Source of the DNA: Paragonimus westermani
Taxonomy: Eukaryota; Platyhelminthes; Trematoda; Plagiorchiida; Troglotrematidae
Assembly: GCA_008508345.1 (NCBI GenBank)
Contig: QNGE01002742.1
Span: 1 to 64,000 of the forward strand
Direction of reading: 5' to 3'
DNA length: 64,000 bases
The translations under genes were made by a program, and so were the position numbers. How positions within the stretch are numbered: position 1 is the stretch's first letter; each line of letters starts with the position of its first letter. Positions 46,270-59,100 of this stretch are shown here, piece by piece. The notes under the pieces are model-generated. The model was not told the origin of the DNA. It saw nothing but the letters and a program-made list of their open reading frames with translations, and ran no database searches.

Positions 46270-47655
46270 TTTGTTAATCTGTGCGACTGGAATGACGGTT
46301 AGGGAACTTGTAGTGCCGACGGACTGTCACGCGTGTATTAATCCCAACCAATTTAGTCGTGGCCATAGAGCTCACCAGTCCGTTACGGAGTGGACAGATC
46401 CTGCTTATCCCAGCATTCAGTTCTGGCTGGTGACATCTCCTACGTACAGTCCTATTTAATGAGAGAAGATGTGCCGGTGGATCATTCAAGATGTGGAGTA
46501 TTTTGCAGGTAAGATTTAGGTCTGCCCTGAAGTGTTCATAATTCGTTGATAAGTGATCTAATTTTACCGGTCTTTCCAGATAGATTTTTTTGAGTCACAA
46601 TTCTTCTAGCGGCCCATCTCTGAATACTTTCAACAAGTGCCGAATCACTTTCAAGATAAGAACGACAGGCTTGCACTTTCGTTTCTACGTGTGCGCGGGC
46701 TGTGCGGGCAAACATAGAGAAAACAATTTGGACTGGAGGGTTATAAAAATTCCTTTCAGGGGACTAGAGATTATTCTTGCTTTTCTAGCCATGGCTGCGC
46801 AGTGTGTAGATAGACTCGAACTACATTTCACTAGAGCCATTAGATTCCGTTCTCACGGTGACACGAGCAGCTGTATGTCTCCAAGGTGGTAGGCAGCACA
46901 ATTTTGATGGCAAACGTGTACGACCGTGGAGCTGTTAACATCGAATGGTAACATATTTTACGGACAACAGGCCCAGACAGTCTGACTCGTTATGTGAGGA
47001 TGTCATATTTTCCGGATACTTTAGAACTCGCCAGGGTTTTGCATCATCGGTGTATATCAACAGGGATGATTTTGACGATGCACTATAGTTCGAGAACGAA
47101 AAAACTAAACAAGAGCTGTCCTGAGATGGGTTCTTTCGGATAAAGGTTGTGGCCAGAAAAACACTCTGACAGCTGTCTTTTCATATCGACATTAAACCGA
47201 TGTCAAATTACTCACCTCTTAAGAAACATGCGTAGGCGCTCCTCAATGCCATAACGACTGAGGCTCTGTGGCAACATGGAGTGATTAACCCCATTAAAGA
47301 CTTTGGAAAAGTGAAGATGAATTAAATCAACGGTCAGTGCTGTGTTGACCATCTTTGTTTGAAGGCCACAAGCTATCAAAAGTTTCATAACGCATGGCTG
47401 TCCTTTTCGGAAGCCATAATGTTCCTTGATGATATTTTCAAGGTCCCCAACCTTTGTCCGAAGTAAGCTCTTCGTAACTTCGGAGACCACTGAAGGCAAC
47501 ACTACTGTTCTGCTAACTCGTTGTCGCAGGTATTTAAGGTGATAAGTGATACTAAGGCGGGACGGGCTGAATTGCTTTAGTAGATTCCTTAATTTGACTG
47601 CCGTCTGCGATAATGGATTCTGTAGTGATTCGTTCAGACCGCTCCCCATAAGCAA
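46270..47655 (-). mobile_element. CR1/Jockey-type LINE remnant (RT to C-terminus)
   Basis: The minus-strand frame 47655-47212 contains YGFRKGQPCVMKLLIACGLQ and DLIHLHFSKVFNGVNHSML, equivalents of the HGFRKGRSCxTNLL and VDVVYLDFSKAFDxVNH motifs, with the catalytic Asp of motif A changed. After frame breaks, YTDDAKPWRVLKYPE (DD at 47048-47043) is motif C, followed by SDCLGLLS. Near 46680-46570 another frame reads YLESDSALVESIQRWAARRI, the usual VQRRATR region. The piece at 46459-46274 ends TTKLVGINTRVTVRRHYKFP, as at the C-terminus of these elements. Stops and frameshifts make it inactive. Confidence 0.72.
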
Positions 47656-50600
47656 ACAGGTCGCCGCGATTTGTGGTTAACCACACACATAATATAATGA
47701 TGATCGTATCAAAGGTTTGAAGTTATGGAATATCAGCAATATTCGACATTTGTGCCGTGACTTCTTGGCAGAAAAGCTTAAGATTTACCAACACTTTTCG
47801 AACAGGGTTGACGGCGAAATCCATCCTCTCTGATGACAGACGTGATGCGGTTGCATTGTTTGACGCATTCTCTTAAAGTAAGTTTAGTTTGTCTTAGCTG
47901 TTGTTTGTCCCAGGCTGCTTGGTTCAATACAATCAGATGTTTTGCTCTAGTATTCTATGGTGTGGTTTCAGGCCGCCACCCTGTTTAACGTTTAGCTGTA
48001 TATACTGCAGATTATCTGCTATGAGTGTGTGTTTGGTCTATGCTTTTTAGGTTACAGGTTCGTGTGCGCATATAAGGCTTTTCAAAAGATTACATTCAAA
48101 TTGTTTGGTATGAGCGTTAAAAATGTGAGCTTTTGCGCATCTGTCTTTCCATACATTTCTTTATAGATAAGTCGTCCAAATGACCGAAATATATAAAAGA
48201 ATGTTATGATTAGTTTTTACCAATCAAACAAATGGTGGTCATGCATCAATTATACTTCCTAACGGCTTCACAAGTCACAGAAACATTTTCCTGTCACATT
48301 TAGACAGGTGACATGAGATATACCAGTAGATGGCTTCAATGTATATGGCTGTTTGATAAACTTTTTTATGTTTTGCTAATGAAAGCGTCATATCCTCTTA
48401 TCTTCTATAGTTGCAGCTATCCAAAGGCTTTGCACAGTGATATTTCTTGCAATATATCCCGGTATAGAGTAGGAGAATAAATCAGAAAATATCGTTTGAA
48501 GGGTTGCACGAACTACACTGAAATCCTTTACTCAAAATCCTGAATAATATATGCAGTATAACAGTTGACTCAACAAACACGCGATCGGTAAACAGACAAC
48601 ATGATTGAAATCAAAGTGGAGGTCATTCTTGCAAGGTCTTATAGTTAACGTCGTCCATCTTACAAAAGAAATTACTGTAGCACTCTTAGATTATAGTTGG
48701 AACGAAATATTGGAAACTAGTAGCTAATCACAGTAAGCCACTTCTTGTCAACCGGACAAACCAAGAGTGCTGACAACCGTGGCTAGGTTCACTTCTTGCA
48801 GCTAATCAGTTACGGCTAAGAAACGCATAAATATTACGTAAATCGCGTGCACGAACAGAAAAATATCTTGTAAAGTTAGAGTTTATAACGTTTGGAAGCC
48901 CAAGATTGAATTTTTAAAAATATGTTTGAAACGTCAACCAGTGAGCTCTGCCTTTCTATCTCACATCTGAGTACAAGACCCACTGCCAGGTCTTCTTCAG
49001 TTAGTATCTAAATCCTACTCATTTACATTGGTCCGCCGTTACAAAGCATAAAGCCTGTTCGTCGACTAACGTTGCTGAAAACCTAAATTTTTATACAGAG
49101 TTTGATATTGAATGCGTCCTGCTTTCTTACAAGTCGTAAGCCGACAGCACAACATACTGAAAAGCCACATAAGACGGTGTGATATTTTCTTAGCTAATTT
49201 TATCTCACTTTTAGAGAAGGTCTTTGTTTCATGATCTTTTGAGTTGAGTGACCCATAAAAGTGCAAACTTCCGATACATCGTCGGTAACCGCAGTATTGC
49301 CTGAAAGGGTTGCGTCGAAGTTGGTGAATTTAATAAATGGAAGTATTCAGCGGAGTGTAGATTTGAGCTGACAGGTTGGTAGTTTGTCTCTGTAATGGAG
49401 GCAGATACTGAATTTCACCATTCTTGGGAATGGGACTTGAGTCTGGATAGCGGAAACAGTACTCTGAGGTGTCTAAAGTACTGAAGTTGAAATTTACTCA
49501 AAACGCTGTGCTGTCTTTCCAAAGATGATATCATTCAGTAGGCTAGACTCTACCATGTGTGAGAAGGTGATACAGACCAATTTATACCCGGTTTACATCG
49601 ATGATTACGATGGTTACTTGCAATGTTAACATGAACTTCCCCGGTCACTGGTGTTTATCGAGTGATTTTAATCTGACCAAACAATGGCATTAAAAACAAC
49701 TCACATTCGTACACGTTTCCTAAACATTCACCAAAGTGAACGGGCAGTTTTAATTTCATCGTGATAATTCGAACAAAAGTTATCACACTTCGTCCCGCTG
49801 ATCTCGCACAACATTACCAGACAGTTGGCAAATAACACAAGCAAATGATTGCTGACGGGTAACTTCGCGAGTTAAGTAAAGGTATGAAAGATATTCAAAT
49901 TTTGCAATCCTTTCATGCTCTGAACCCAAAGTTTAAAGAAGTGAGTTTGTTATATTGTATGCCAAAAACTGATTCATCATCCAGTTAGTGAATCATACAT
50001 TTTAAAACAGTTGCCATAAATTTGCTTAGAGTTCAAAAATATGACGTTTATTGTCTTCCATTATGTGGTCCTATTCGTGACCCGTTCAGACTGTGACCAC
50101 GCCGTTGATTAAAGACTAAATGATGTAACATGTTGAGTCGTTGTAGTCTAATTGCTGGCTAGCTTTGTTTCCAGATTTACAATACCATGCAGTGCATATT
50201 AACTATGTATTGTTGGAATTCAACAGTTTTCGACGGTAGTACCCTAAGCAGTACCATGAAAACACCAAACTTTTAGCGTCGCTTGGTGAAAATGAGAATG
50301 TACCATTTCATTAAGATAACATACTATGAAACCTTTTTATACTTAGCTGGATGGAAGTAAAAAAACATGGATTACCTTCATCCTATTTTTAGACATTGCT
50401 GCTCTCATCACTTTGGGATGATCTCTTGTTTACCCATTTCACTTGTTTTCTACACGATAGTTCTCTTTACGTGGATCTTTTGGAAATTTTGAAGCCGCAT
50501 TTATGTGAACGCTCGGAATTAACTGAAAACCCTGCGAGTAAAGCGAAAATTTATTTGTATATACCCTCTTCCTTTCCGTAAATTACCCCTCAAAAACAAC

Positions 50601-52690
50601 CGATTTATCTTTACAAATGAGGGAAACTTCAAACCACAGACTTTTGGAGTTGTGTTTACGATTATAAGGTGCCGTGTAGTCTTTAATTTCCGTATGTACA
50701 GGGATTGGTTCAGAAATTTGATTAATTCGAGACGGAAGCCATAGTTTTGGATTTAAAAACTTCTTGAGAATGCATCGAGGCTACTAGGTGACCCTGCTCA
50801 CTTCCACGTAAGAGACATTCCTATACTCCTACTGTTACGCAGCCAATTACAGTGAGTGTTTTTTGGTGCACTTTATATGTGTACAAAAATAGACTTAAAC
50901 ACAAATACGTTTGGTTTTGTATAAAAAGTATGTAGTGCTTCCTCAGAAAGGCATGACCAAAACAAGTAGCATTATAATGCAAGTCCGGTTACCATCTAAG
51001 TCATAAAGTGCTCACATTTATTTCACTGCTCTAGTTACCAGCTTGTGTAATCAACATTAATCAAGTCACAGGTCTTATTATTTTCTCGATTAAAAATACC
51101 TGTTGAGGTCTGTAAAAGTTCTCATTGGTTAGACGTTGGCAACATGGTCCACATTATGTTCGAAATTAGCCATAGCTGACAGAGGTAAGAAACCACTAAT
51201 TTGAATGCTTTATATCCGACGGTTGAGGGGTTTCAAATTTCTGTCTCACTCCAATCGCTTCCCCTCATACAGTTTTCCCCAGTTTCACATGCTTACGATC
51301 TTTATACGCCTACTAGATGAAATAAACTATCACCTCACTCCCTGTTTCTGTCAACACCTTGTGGTGCACTGTATATTACAATGTATCAGCGTTGTTCTGA
51401 TAGGCAAGTCACAAGTGTACAGCACACCGATAAGTGCAAATGAAGTAGTTGCAAGAAACTGTAATCTAATGTGTGAACGTGAGTAAGCGTATTCAGCTTC
51501 CATGGACCGCATGGTCTTTTGACTGATTCCGCTTTAACCCCATTTCTTCATCAGACACAGTCCGACGTCATCAACTGATGTTTACCATAGACCCATATTA
51601 TACAGGTAAAGCAGGTGACTACTAGATTTTGTAGAAGCTCATGCAACAGCGGGACAGCTTTGTGTCTTTTACCCGACTGTTACTAGGTGTAGCACGAAAG
51701 AAATGTGTCATTGCACGAAGTCAATTTAACATGATCGTTTTGGCTTGCTTCCTCCGTAAATGTCAACCCACCGAAATGATACGGTTTTTCGCTTTTACTG
51801 TCTTATTAAGTTTGAACTAGATAGGTAGTGGTTTTTAAAATTTGCGAAGCTTAATTTTCGTGGAGTGTAAAAGTACATAATTTGCTGTGTTGTATGAGAT
51901 TTCTCGACAAATATGAAGAATGCTAAGCTCAGTCAACTGTGAGAGACTTGGTGCATAAGAAAAACTCAGAATTTGCCTGAAATCCACCTGATCCAGTGAT
52001 AGCAACAATCACCTGGGAATAACTCTTGGCTCTATGGCAGATCGAGCGCATACCTCAACCGTACAGATACTACTTTAGTTTTGACGATTTTGATGAGTTA
52101 AACTCCAAGATACGACCATCACTGTTTCGGAGAAACTGGGAACACTGCATTAACAAACAGAGGGCTTACCCAAAGAAACTTTAATTTGTCTACGATGCAT
52201 TACACGCAGAACTAAGCAATTAATATTTATACAAACAACTTACTTCCTACTGAATTCTTTCAATAATGTTTGTTCTTATTAACACCGTTAGCACCAATTA
52301 GACATTTCAAAGTGATACGCGGTTTGCGGATGTTAGCAAGAACTTGCCTAATGTGGAGCCATTGCCACAGTGGTCTTCACCGGTGGTCTGTGATAACGTG
52401 GGTTAGAATATAAATTCCAGTCGTGACTAACAAATATATATGTATGTTTACATACTTATATTAGTCAACAAGACAAAAGCCAAAACAGTAACAAACACGT
52501 CAGTTGAGTATGTAAAACTGAGAAGCTATAAAATTCAAGAACTTAGAGTATGCTGCTCATCTGATGGGGAAGGTGATCGAAATGTTTATACAAGTGCGAA
52601 ACCTGTCACCATATATGGGCGCTGTTCCATTCATATCACAATTGCTGAAGAGCTCTAACAAAAATGGAACTGGAGTTTAGTGCTGTCGTT
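47656..52690. other. No gene seen
   Basis: 5 kb of AT-rich sequence. No open frame above 93 codons, no motif recognised. Confidence 0.5.
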
Positions 52691-52694
52691 TGAA

Positions 52695-52765
52695 AAGGGT
52701 TGGAGCTGAAAGGTTTATGAGAATGCGACAGCTGCGACCAACTGCAAGTGATTTTCAAGTAATAC
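52695..52765 (+). repeat. SINE 3'-tail fragment
   Basis: GGTTTATGAGAATGCGACAG and then CTGCGACCAACTGCAAGTGA match the tail half of the copy at 31585-31865. Confidence 0.55.
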
Positions 52766-52952
52766 GATTTATGTCAGTGAACACTGCAGGCAACGTTGTG
52801 ACCGCTTAGGATGAACGGATCGTTGGGACAACATCCAGACCACTCACACGATTCTGTGACAGAAGGCCGTAGCCATAATTGGACTGGTGTAAGTTTATAC
52901 TGTTGCTCAAGAAATTTGTTTGATTAACCCGCATACAGCCATAACATTCATA

Positions 52953-53225
52953 AAATTTTCACGTTGACCATCACTCACATTTGATCGCAGCCTACGCATT
53001 CAGATAGACATTCCAGCCAGCCTTTTTCGAAAAAAAGCAATAGATTCGAGGTGCGCTCTCGTTAGAGCTCGTCAGAAGTGCATATCGTTGTCACGACCGG
53101 GATTTGAACTCCGTCCATTGGAATCATGAGGCCACCCTTTTGAGCACTTCGCCGTTGACCTCACATTAAGCACGACCGAATTATCAAATCTGAACGCTCA
53201 ACCACTATCGCTTATGAACAATGAT
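52953..53225 (-). repeat. Near full-length tRNA-derived SINE, inverted
   Basis: On the minus strand: head TTTGATAATTCGGTCGTGC, A-box region, B-box region GGAGTTCAAATCCCGG, then CACTTCTGACGAGCTCTAAC, the AAAAAGGCTGGCTGGAATG block and the tail GTGAGTGATGGTCAACGTG. It pairs head to head with the next copy. Confidence 0.8.
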
Positions 53226-53354
53226 CAGGTTGCCCGACCGTCTCGAGAGGACACACAGTTAATGCCTGTTAACTCCGATCGATAACCCCGCGATAAGGAC
53301 TTCTGAGACAGGTCGAGATCACAGAACTCATTAAACCTGCAAGGCGATATTTTT

Positions 53355-53632
53355 AATTCGATCGTGCCTTATGTGAGGTCAATGGCGCAATGGTTAATAC
53401 GGTTGCCTCATGATTGGAATGGCCGGAGTTTAAATCCCGGCCGTGGCAAGGATATGCACTACTGACGAGCTCTAATGAGAGCGAAACTCGAGTCTAGTGC
53501 TTCTTCTCTAAATAGGCTGGCTGGAAAGTCTATGTGAATGCGGACGCTGCGATCAAATGTGAGTGATGGTCAACTTGAAAATAAACCAAATCCCCGACTA
53601 CTCATCAGTAATTCGTAAAATTCCTCGGAACT
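53355..53632 (+). repeat. Full-length tRNA-derived SINE (best copy)
   Basis: A box TGGCGCAATGG at 53383-53393 and B box GGAGTTTAAATCCCGG at about 53425-53440 give the internal RNA polymerase III promoter of a tRNA-derived SINE. The body then has CTCGAGTCTAGTGCTTC, GGCTGGCTGGAAAGTC and a tail ending CCCCGACTACTCATCAGTAA. At least eight weaker copies or pieces of the same family occur in this window. Confidence 0.82.
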
Positions 53633-54736
53633 GATTGAATAGGAAAGCCTCGCGCTGCCACAGCTTTCATCCGTTCGGGTAGTAATCAGAACGAAAGACT
53701 TAGTTCAAGCTGCTAGTTAACAAATAATACACGCTGCCTATAATTATGTGCACTTCACACATGAGAACTCCCACGATTAAGTTGAGGCTCAAACTGGTGT
53801 TTTTTCTTCATGTATATTATCGTGCTACTCACAAATGAATAGTAGGCCGTTTTGCACAATATCGGTTCTACTTTTTCCCAGTAGATCTTGCGAATCTTCT
53901 CGCGTTTTTGATCGGGGGTACAAAATACCACTTAGAACAACTTGGCAACTCTTTTGAAAGTTCAACTTAGCACAACTTATGGTGTTGTTGTTACTAGCTC
54001 AGACACCCCCCTTCTTTTCTAAAATAACTGCAGAGGTGTTCCCATAGTTCCTGATCAATCCTCACCAAACAACTTACTTTATTTCGGTTTAGCCTCCAGC
54101 CTCACATCGTAACCAGAAAAAAATGATGTTCAACAACCAAGTTTTGTTTTGTGTATTCCCTGGTGCAGAGTATCTCACGTTGGCAACACCAAAAGAATCA
54201 TGCAAACACAATCTTATGTGGTTGAACAGCGATATGTTTACGAGATTTTCAAGCGCTCCCGTTGCCAACTGGAAGGACTTTGATATCTTCACTTACAGAC
54301 ACGATACCTATTGACTCCACATTGAATGAATGAGGATTGAAAACATCGTTTAGTTATCAGCTTCACAGAGGGAACCGCTGGATGTTTGCAAAACTCGCTG
54401 GTTTCCCAGTTGTGCATGTGAGTTTATCCTCATGCCATCAACCGACACAACATTTCACTGCATTTTAACTGCACTTTCGATGTACAGCGCAACAGAAGAG
54501 ATTCCTTGATTTTCGATGGGAGCATCATTTTAATGTCTGACTGAAATATGCAATCGTGTCAAAAATCGATGGTTTTCGGCTTCTGGGAATCCAAAAACTG
54601 ATAAACAGATATCGGGTGGATATACTTGAAGGACTATGACCTCAAGGCATTTCACGATACCAGCAACCTCGCCCCCTTCCCCTTAACTTCTGGAAGATGG
54701 TGTATATTGAGTCGAATCAAGTTAGACAGATGATCA
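53633..54736. other. No gene seen
   Basis: AT-rich. Overlapping open frames on both strands at 54089-54314 show no known motif. Confidence 0.5.
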
Positions 54737-54985
54737 CTACACCGTTGTGTGATAGGGTGGACTGAATTTCCTATGTTCCGTCAGAATAGTGCAAATGGTG
54801 GCAAATTCAGTTTCTATGATAACGTTTTCTTCCATATATCGTTTAAGACCATCAATAGTGCAGCTTTCGAACAACATGTTTGTGTTTTTCACTTTCTCGC
54901 CTTTTTGGAAATAAATTTCTTTTGCAAAAATCGCTTGCACATTCTTAATATGATCGGGGGAGCTGAGCGTAATTGTCCCAAACAT
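54737..54985 (-). mobile_element. CR1/Jockey-type LINE C-terminal fragment
   Basis: The 82-codon frame reads SPDHIKNVQAIFAKEIYFQK, then LKRYMEENVIIET. This resembles the region after RT in CR1/Jockey elements (IExVQRRFTK ... LxRRRxENDIIETFKI). It is a different, more decayed copy than the one at 46270-47655. Confidence 0.45.
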
Positions 54986-57900
54986 TTACCAAACCTTGTG
55001 AGCAGGAGTTCATAAGGCACATCTATTATCAAGATAATAGTTTTCTTTCCGACTATTCCCGCATCGCAATAATAATAATAGCAAGTAATAAAAATTCTCG
55101 GACTTTAATTTATCCCGTACAAATAAAGGCTGAGGAATAAGTTCAAACCAAATCAATAAACTTTCAAAATTTACTCGACATTCTTGCTAATGACCGTTAG
55201 AGAGCGAACTGATTAAATAGGGTCTTGGTAATGGTAATTAAACCGATGTTCCTGCAAACCGATTGGCTGCAGGGCCATACCACATCCACTATGATTGTTT
55301 TGGAAGTTGGCTTTCAGTAAGTAATTGATCGGGTCAGTCATCACAGCGGGGGAAAAATACCATCATTTGTGAGACAGAAGCCCACCCGTGAAAGATCAAA
55401 ATTAAAAGCTCCGGGAGTAATAATTAAGGAAATGTAATGGTCCAGTTACTGTTTTCCTGACCGTTTACACCTTCATTTTATTTTACTTTCTGTGCTGCTG
55501 GAAGAAAAAGTCAGATGTATTGATTACTTTTTTACGTTCTTGAGTTTAACGGTGATTTCTGAATCATTCAGTTTGTTAGTTAACAAGCGTTACTGCACGA
55601 CTTTGTTTGAATTATGAGCAATTAGTCCTAATCTGAATTCCACTGCTTGTTTGCAAGTTGGTCATGTTTTATTTATTGAATGAACATATGTACTGGTGAA
55701 ACTTTTGATTCCCCCAGCTGAACAGACATACTGTGAGTCTTAGGTTCCCATTAGCTTGAGAAGTTTGCGTACAAACAAAATTGGTTATACTGTAAATTGC
55801 GCTAGATTTCCAGCGTTTTGGGTTGTTGAGTGCAACATCCAAAACTCTGGCATCTTTCTTACTGAGCGTTCAAACTTAAATACCACATTATTTTAACTAA
55901 ATAGGTCTTCTTCTTGCGTACAACTTAAATGACTGAACATCTGAAGCATTGTGTTTGAGAACAACATGCAAGGCTGAGTCAGGCAGTACTGTTAACTTGC
56001 TACCTGTGACAAAGTTAACCTTCATACCGCAAAAGCTACCGGACAGTCACTGGTCATATTAGTCACGAAAGGATCAACTAACAGTTGTTATACTTCAAAG
56101 ATATTGCAGACATTGACACATAAGCGTTGCGCAACTCACCCATATCTTTGTTGGCTAAAAATATTTGATATGTTTAAGGCAACAACAGCGCATTTAATTT
56201 AATGCCTACTCCATGCCTGTTTACGTTTTCGAACTGTTCTTTCGAAACACACACGAGCTAAATCAATCTTTATCGTAAGTTAGGCACCAATCCAGTTGCT
56301 GTTGCAAGTAAATCTAAAGGGGTACGATAACTGAAGTCTTCGATAGCGTACTGCTAGACTCTTCTCACAATGAAAAATCAATCTCCCAGGCAAATTCTAA
56401 CAGATCAGGCACGTTAGAGCCCATGATTAATGAGAGAACGAATGCACATAAGACGGAAAACTCGACTCAGTGGTCGTACTGGGTGCAGAGGTACAATCGT
56501 GTACATACCTAATCAGCCGTGATTATTTGTATGATGACAGGGCTGAATCAGTAAAACTCTCTAGTAGAATTGTCTGGACGAAAAGACAGAGACCTAAGAA
56601 CGAATCCAAAAGCCCCATCATAGAAAACCAGCCGATAGGTACCAGCTACCTAGCGAATTGTGAAAGCCTGGGAAAAATCCACCTGATGAAGACTGTCTCG
56701 AAATTGACAGTTTATTACTAATACTATTGTTTTAAACGTCGGTCAGAATCGCAACATGCGCTTTCACACCCATTCTGAGATATGTTCCGTGATCCCAAAG
56801 CACTGTTACCGACCAGCCATGCTTGTCCATTTGTATGTGTTATCAAATTAAATCGGCAAATAACGAGGGCTCTCTTCAAATGATAAATGTACGCATTACT
56901 GGTGACCTCTAACTGGAAATAAAACCGGATTAGTGGTTGTTTCCAGATGGGGCGGATTGAGAACTGCGTTTGAGCGCGAGGGCTGCGGTCGAACGTAAGT
57001 GATGTTCATTTTACTAATAATTTGATAATTGAGGGAGATTGATATTTTAGAGACGTAAGTGTCACGCATTCCAACAACGGCAACAGATGTCTGCACCCCT
57101 AGTTCGGTAGCAGTGAACTATCTGAATAATAGATTGGCGACTATGTCTCCTTGACGAGCAAACTGGATTTGACAAGATAGGCGTTATTAGATCAATGGTA
57201 TGTTACTTTCAAACCCTTAAATAGACAAAACCGTGATTATTCGTTGTCAGGACGAGCTTCCTCACTTAGCTGCCATTCACTTTGAAGTCTATTTTGGTCT
57301 CAAAACTTTCTGGCTATGCCGAAGAACGTATTCACGAGACCCATTCTCTGATACACGAGGAAGCTTCGGGAGTACATCGTTTGGCCACTCCAGTCACACT
57401 TAGGATAAACTGAAATTTGCACTGATCCACCGAATCTTCGGATTGTGATGACGTTAAAATTAAGCAGGAGGGTGTATGTTTACATTTATGTTCAGACGTT
57501 AATTCAATTCTCTAGCGTCACTCATAATATAATAGGCGCGTTCAAACGGACAGAAAGAACATAGATTAACAAACCCGTTTTTGGCTAAAGTGTATCATAT
57601 CTAGTTTACTGTTCATCGTGTTGACCTGGTCAGCTCGACTTATTAGGTGAGAACAACACTGTTCTTATTCGGGAAAATATTTTGAATTTGACGTGCTTCA
57701 TCCAAGCGGTGTCTACCATTTTCTTCAAGGAAAAATAGCTGTTGTAAGTTGCCGGCTTTGGAATTAACAAGCAAATCCTGGTTAACAGACTTGACTACTT
57801 TCCTTTAGTAAATCCGCTATATTTAATGTACATGAGTCTAACGAGTGACTGAGGAGATAAACAATTGTAATTCTCGCTATGTGTATCAACGCAATATCGA

Positions 57901-58950
57901 CAAAAATTGTAGAATGTAGCTGGTCAGTCCACATGAACATTTTAAAATTTTGCCCGGAACGATACAAGGTGTGTAGTTATTGTGATATCACTTGCGGTTA
58001 CCCCTTACAAAAGTGAATTCAATTTGCTTCATAGATGAATCGGCTCATGGGAGCATACATGGTTACTTGGCATTACGGTTAAGCAACAATTCATCGAACA
58101 ACACTGGCATGAATTTCAGTAGATGGACGGAAGAGTTTTGTTACCTGTAAAAATCATGTATTTGACGTAACATTTCGGATCTCAATGAACACACAAAAGA
58201 TTGTTACTTATTTTTTCAGGAAGGCTTCCAAGTAGAACTTTTGTAGACTGAGATAGAAACCTGAGACTGGTTCACTGTGGAACTGGAAGAAACTACGGTA
58301 ACTAAATACTGCTTTATGAAGTTGACCATGGGAAGCGCACTAATAATACTTTATGGGAAAGTAGTACAGCATGTGTTGTTTTTCACTTAGTGTATTATGA
58401 CGCGTGTGTGTCATACGAAGAGGGGCGGTTTTTAAAAAAGGAAAATTTCTCAGGTAAGTGACTCCCTCAAAATAGACATGTTCTCTAGATCCATTGAACA
58501 TTCATTTTTTGTCAGCTACTTATCTTCATGTTTATCCCATTGTCAAAAACGCGAAAGCTGTGCTTCACGCAAGCTACTATAACCTTTCGCGTCACGGACC
58601 TATTTTCTCGATATGAAGCCCACACCAGAAAATATATCCAGCGCATCTGCTTTTAGAATATTATGCTGGGAAATGAGTCGACCAAAGCAACAGTATTCCG
58701 TGTACGTTTATTCTCAACATGAAGCAAGTTGTGCAGCATGCAGACTTCAAAAAGCACTGAAAAAGTTAGGGGTAGTCAAAGAGTTAGTTGAAAGTAGGCT
58801 ACTATCACTCAAGGTTGACTGTGGCTATTTCATTTGGAACGATTTTTTCGAACCATAGGAATAAAGTTTCGAACTGTCACTCGTTTTCCGGCGATTAGAA
58901 GTGAATGGCGCTTACGGTGCTTTTGATGTTCACTCTCTAGCCGGGTTTAT
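54986..58950. other. No gene seen
   Basis: AT-rich, with a SINE tail at 56955-57025. Open frames of 81-83 codons at 56470 and 58613 (plus) are unrecognised. Confidence 0.5.
56955..57025 (+). repeat. SINE 3'-tail fragment
   Basis: GGCTGCGGTCGAACGTAAGT and the following bases resemble the tail GCTGCGATCAAATGTGAGTG of other copies. Confidence 0.45.
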
Positions 58951-58954
58951 GATG

Positions 58955-59100
58955 TCCAATAAGAAGCAGTATAGGCTGGGGTTTTGTTCTCGCTAGAGCT
59001 TGCCAGCACTGTATCTCCTTTTCACGATTGGACAGTGAACTGATGTCAATAATTTTATGAAAAAACTATGTTGACCGCTACGCCATGGGGTTCACAAGAG
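58955..59100 (-). repeat. Degraded SINE copy
   Basis: Shared blocks in order: AAGAAGCAGTATAGGCTGGG, then CTCGCTAGAGCTTGCCAGC, then a trace of the B box and GTTGACCGCTACGCC at the head. Confidence 0.45.

Noticed and set aside
53376..53445. A possible tRNA gene
   Set aside because: A and B boxes are present, but the stems do not form a complete tRNA and the same sequence recurs in many SINE copies.
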